From: an uncultured Alphaproteobacteria bacterium
GTDB taxonomy: Bacteria > Pseudomonadota > Alphaproteobacteria > Rhizobiales > Pleomorphomonadaceae
Assembly (NCBI GenBank): GCA_937900425.1
Contig: CALCDT010000041.1
Coordinates: 1 to 9,225 of the forward strand
Length of the DNA: 9,225 bases
Reading direction: 5' to 3'
The number at the start of each line of letters is the position of its first letter. Position 1 is the first letter of the stretch. This document shows, in pieces, positions 7,158 through 9,225 of this stretch. The notes below the pieces were generated by a model, which was not told where the DNA came from, did not search any database, and saw nothing but the letters and a program-made list of their open reading frames with translations. The translations under genes and the position numbers were made by a program.

Positions 7158-8210
7158 ATGAATATCGGAACCGCGCCCGCCCGGCGCTCTTCCTACCAGT
7201 TGCTGCGGCTCGTCGAAGAGAAAGGCGATCTCGGCACCTGGGTGTGGGACGTCGCCACCGGCGCCGTCGAATGGTCGCCGGGCCTCTACCGCATCGCCGG
7301 GGTCGATCCCTCGCGCCAGCGCGCGAGCTTCGATCTCTACCAGTCGCTGATCCATCCGGACGACCGGCTCGATCTGTCGGCCGGCATGGACCTGTCCGAC
7401 CACTCCACCATATTCGACCGTGACTTCCGCCTGATCAGGCCCGACGGGGCGGTCCGCTGGCTCCGCGGCTTCGGCGAAGTCGTCCACGACGCCGACGGCC
7501 GCATCCGCCAGGCCGCCGGCGTCGTCTTCGACATCACGTCCCAGAAGAGCGTCTCGACGTCGCTGCACCGCGCCTCCTGTTCGCTGGAGGAACTCGCCCG
7601 CGCCCTCGGCGGTGCGATCTGGATCAAGGAGGCGGACGGAACCGTCGCCGACATCTTCGGCTGGCAGGAGCTCACCGGCCAGTCGCTGGCCGGCGTGCAG
7701 AACAGCGGCTGGCGCGACGCCATCCATCCGCAGGACCGCGAGCGCATCGGCCGGCTCTGGCAGGACGCCCTGAAGAGCGGAACCGGCTATGTCGCGACCT
7801 GCCGCATCCACACGGCCTCTGCCGGTCAGGTCCCGATGACGATCACGGTCCGTCCGGTCCGCGAGCGCGAGAGCGCCTTCCTCCGCTTCGTCGGGATCTG
7901 CCTTCCCGCGACGCGGCCGGCCGATGGCGGGCCGGGCGACAGGGGAACGGCGCCCGCCCTTTCGCCCCGCCAGATCCGGGCGGCGCGCGCCGTGCTCGGC
8001 TGGTCGGTCGAGGATCTCGCCACGCGCAGCGGGGTCTCCGGCTCGACGATCCGCCGGCACGAGGGCGGCGGCACGGGCCGGCCGGTCGGCGCAGCCCTGC
8101 TCGACTGTCTGCGCGAGACCTTCGAGGCGGAAGGCATCACCTTCGGGACGGAGGACGGGCGCGCCAGCGTCGCCTTCGCCGACGGCGGCGCCGAGCGCGC
8201 GGACGACTGA
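7158..8210 (+). CDS. PAS-PAS-helix-turn-helix (XRE-like) sensory transcription regulator
   Basis: A 350-residue soluble protein from the ATG at 7158. PAS 1 (about residues 19-130) is PAS_3-like: GTWVWDVATGAVEWSPGLYRI, an IHPDDR motif, FRLIRPDGAVRWLRG and closing DITSQK. PAS 2 (about 146-248) is more divergent but keeps GWQELTGQSL and an IHPQDRERI motif. After a Pro/Gly-rich linker, residues 268-328 form an XRE-like helix-turn-helix (LSPRQIRAARAVLGWS, then EDLATRSGVSGSTIRRHE), ending in a LRETFEAEGITF helix-strand common in alphaproteobacterial XRE regulators. There is no kinase, cyclase or receiver domain, so it is best read as a one-component regulator whose DNA binding depends on PAS input. 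The start is uncertain: GTG 7077 and ATG 7083 are in frame upstream, but that stretch is AT-richer, full of codons rare here, and has no ribosome site. AGAAG lies 8 nt before the 7158 ATG. The ligand and target genes are unknown. Confidence 0.85.
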   Translation: MNIGTAPARRSSYQLLRLVEEKGDLGTWVWDVATGAVEWSPGLYRIAGVDPSRQRASFDLYQSLIHPDDRLDLSAGMDLSDHSTIFDRDFRLIRPDGAVRWLRGFGEVVHDADGRIRQAAGVVFDITSQKSVSTSLHRASCSLEELARALGGAIWIKEADGTVADIFGWQELTGQSLAGVQNSGWRDAIHPQDRERIGRLWQDALKSGTGYVATCRIHTASAGQVPMTITVRPVRERESAFLRFVGICLPATRPADGGPGDRGTAPALSPRQIRAARAVLGWSVEDLATRSGVSGSTIRRHEGGGTGRPVGAALLDCLRETFEAEGITFGTEDGRASVAFADGGAERADD

Positions 8211-8224
8211 TGCCGGGGCCGAGC

Positions 8225-8236
8225 CGGGTCGACCCG
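8225..8236. repeat. 12-bp perfect palindrome between convergent genes
   Basis: CGGGTCGACCCG is a perfect dyad in the 56-bp gap between two converging stop codons. GCCGGG (8223-8228) could instead pair with CCCGGC (8250-8255) to make a larger GC-rich hairpin. There is no T-run on either side, so it is not a typical intrinsic terminator, though such a hairpin could stall or protect transcripts of both genes. In GC-rich DNA a chance origin is also possible. Confidence 0.35.
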
Positions 8237-8266
8237 CCGGAGCGGCGAGCCCGGCGGCACCCGCAC

Positions 8267-9225
8267 TCAGGAGACCGTGGGCAGCCAGGAGGCCGGCGAG
8301 GCGTCGAGCCGGGCCAGGGCGTCGAACAGGTCGCGCGGCCCGAACGGCTTGGCGACGACGGCTGCGAAGCCGGCCTCGCGCGGCAGCCGATCGGCACCGC
8401 TGACGCAGACGACGGGGGCGAGATCGCGCCCGAAACATCCCGCGAGCCGGCGCAGCACGTCGCCGCCGGTCTCGCCGGCGAGGGTCCAGTCGGTCAGGAC
8501 GACGTCGGGCCGGCGCCGCGCCACCGCCGCCTCGGCTTCCGCCGCGGAGCGGGCGACCTCGACCGCGAAGCCGAAACTCGTCAGCAGGCTGGTCAGTAGC
8601 GCGAGCGACACCGGACTGTCGTCGACGACCAGCGCGAGGCGCCCGGAGAAGGGCATGTCCGCGGCGGGGCGGGGATCGTCGACGCCCTCGAGCTTTGCCG
8701 CCGATCGAAGCGGCGGGCGGGAAGCGGGCGAGCGTCCGAAGGGAACCGCCGCGGGGCCGCCGCTGACGAGACGGGGCACGGGCGCAGGTTCCGACCGATC
8801 CCGCCCGCCGGGATGCTCCCCTTTCGCGGCGCCCTCGTGAGCGGCCCCGGCCGGCGCATCGACGACGTCGAGGATGGCGCGGGTTCCCCCTTCGGCCCGC
8901 CGCTCGAAGGTGAGGCGGGCGCCGATCGTCGCGGCGAGACGGCCCGACAGCCACAGCCCGAGCCCGGCCCCCGACGCGTCGTAGGGCGCCTCGGGCGGCG
9001 CGGTGAAGTCGACGCCCGGCCCCTCGTCCTCGACGAGGAAGCGCACGCCGTCGCGAGCCGCGGGCCGCGCGGACAGTTGGATCCGTCCCTCGCCGCCGTG
9101 GCGCAGGGCGTTGCCGAGAAGGTTGCCGAGGATCTGGCGGACGCGGCGGGCGTCGGTGCTGACCCGTCCGGGCAGCCGCGGCGCGGCCGCCACCGCGATC
9201 CGCGAGCGGGCCTGCCCGCCGGCGA
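8267..9225 (-). CDS. Hybrid histidine-kinase-like protein, C-terminal part: HATPase plus receiver (5' end outside window)
   Basis: The frame is open to the window edge, so the N-terminus is missing and 318 residues are visible. The first part is a GHKL ATPase domain: N box QILGNLLGNALRHG, G1 box VEDEGPGVD and G2 box GAGLGLWLS, with a short region between the boxes. A linker of about 60 residues rich in Pro, Ala and Gly follows, then a receiver domain: acidic pair in VVDDS, phosphoacceptor Asp in VLTDWTL (codon 8491-8489), Ser in VCVSG and Lys in AKPFGPRDLF. All residues needed for ATP binding and phosphorylation are present. The dimerisation helix with the phospho-His would lie upstream, beyond 9225, so autokinase activity is inferred. 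It is probably a hybrid kinase that passes phosphate to its own receiver and then to an unseen phosphotransferase or regulator. It converges on the PAS-HTH gene with a 56-bp gap. Confidence 0.88.
   Translation of the reverse strand, partial: AGGQARSRIAVAAAPRLPGRVSTDARRVRQILGNLLGNALRHGGEGRIQLSARPAARDGVRFLVEDEGPGVDFTAPPEAPYDASGAGLGLWLSGRLAATIGARLTFERRAEGGTRAILDVVDAPAGAAHEGAAKGEHPGGRDRSEPAPVPRLVSGGPAAVPFGRSPASRPPLRSAAKLEGVDDPRPAADMPFSGRLALVVDDSPVSLALLTSLLTSFGFAVEVARSAAEAEAAVARRRPDVVLTDWTLAGETGGDVLRRLAGCFGRDLAPVVCVSGADRLPREAGFAAVVAKPFGPRDLFDALARLDASPASWLPTVS

Noticed and set aside
7116..8954. 612-codon minus-strand open frame spanning the PAS-HTH gene and the kinase region
   Set aside because: The plus-strand PAS and HTH motifs and the minus-strand kinase/receiver motifs in other frames explain this DNA. 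The long frame is Arg/Ala-rich without domain signatures.
1..9225. CRISPR arrays, transposases, integrases, tRNAs, toxin-antitoxin or phage-defence genes
   Set aside because: None seen. The only long repeated DNA is the paralogous receptor coding sequence, explained by gene duplication.

Overview
The window is very GC-rich (about 70% in coding DNA). Its proteins closely resemble those of alphaproteobacteria, probably the Hyphomicrobiales (rhizobial) order. The proline-catabolism protein matches the Sinorhizobium type nearly motif for motif, and the two chemoreceptors are of the soluble double-PAS kind common in that order (S. meliloti McpY is an example). The genus cannot be named from this DNA. 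It looks like an ordinary chromosomal region. I see no phage, IS element, CRISPR array, tRNA or rRNA.

Layout: (1) <1-3588 (+), putA, bifunctional proline dehydrogenase / glutamate-semialdehyde dehydrogenase of the long class with a C-terminal domain; about 35-40 N-terminal residues lie outside the window. (2) 3607-5085 (-) and 5442-6923 (-), two tandem paralogous soluble chemoreceptors, each PAS-PAS-signalling domain. They are 492 and 493 residues long and align without gaps at about 70% identity. A 356-bp spacer between them holds a convincing intrinsic terminator for the upstream copy and a plausible promoter for the downstream copy, so they are probably separate transcription units. (3) 6924-7157, an AT-rich (about 34% GC in its core) divergent promoter region with a perfect 10-bp palindrome. 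(4) 7158-8210 (+), a double-PAS protein ending in an XRE-like helix-turn-helix, probably a one-component regulator. (5) 8267->9225 (-), the C-terminal part of a histidine-kinase-like protein (ATPase domain plus receiver), truncated by the window end.

How they may fit together: PutA feeds proline into glutamate and the respiratory chain. The two soluble receptors, with four PAS modules in all, probably report an intracellular cue (redox, oxygen, energy or a small ligand) to a CheA/CheW array. The PAS-HTH protein, divergent from the receptor pair, is placed to control its own promoter and perhaps the receptor promoter. The kinase fragment adds a further signalling gene. PutA next to energy-type receptors fits a link between metabolism and taxis, but this is inference from position only. 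The best points to pursue are the nested duplication of PAS receptors and the divergent PAS-HTH regulator with its palindromic candidate operator. Nothing here is clearly a new system.
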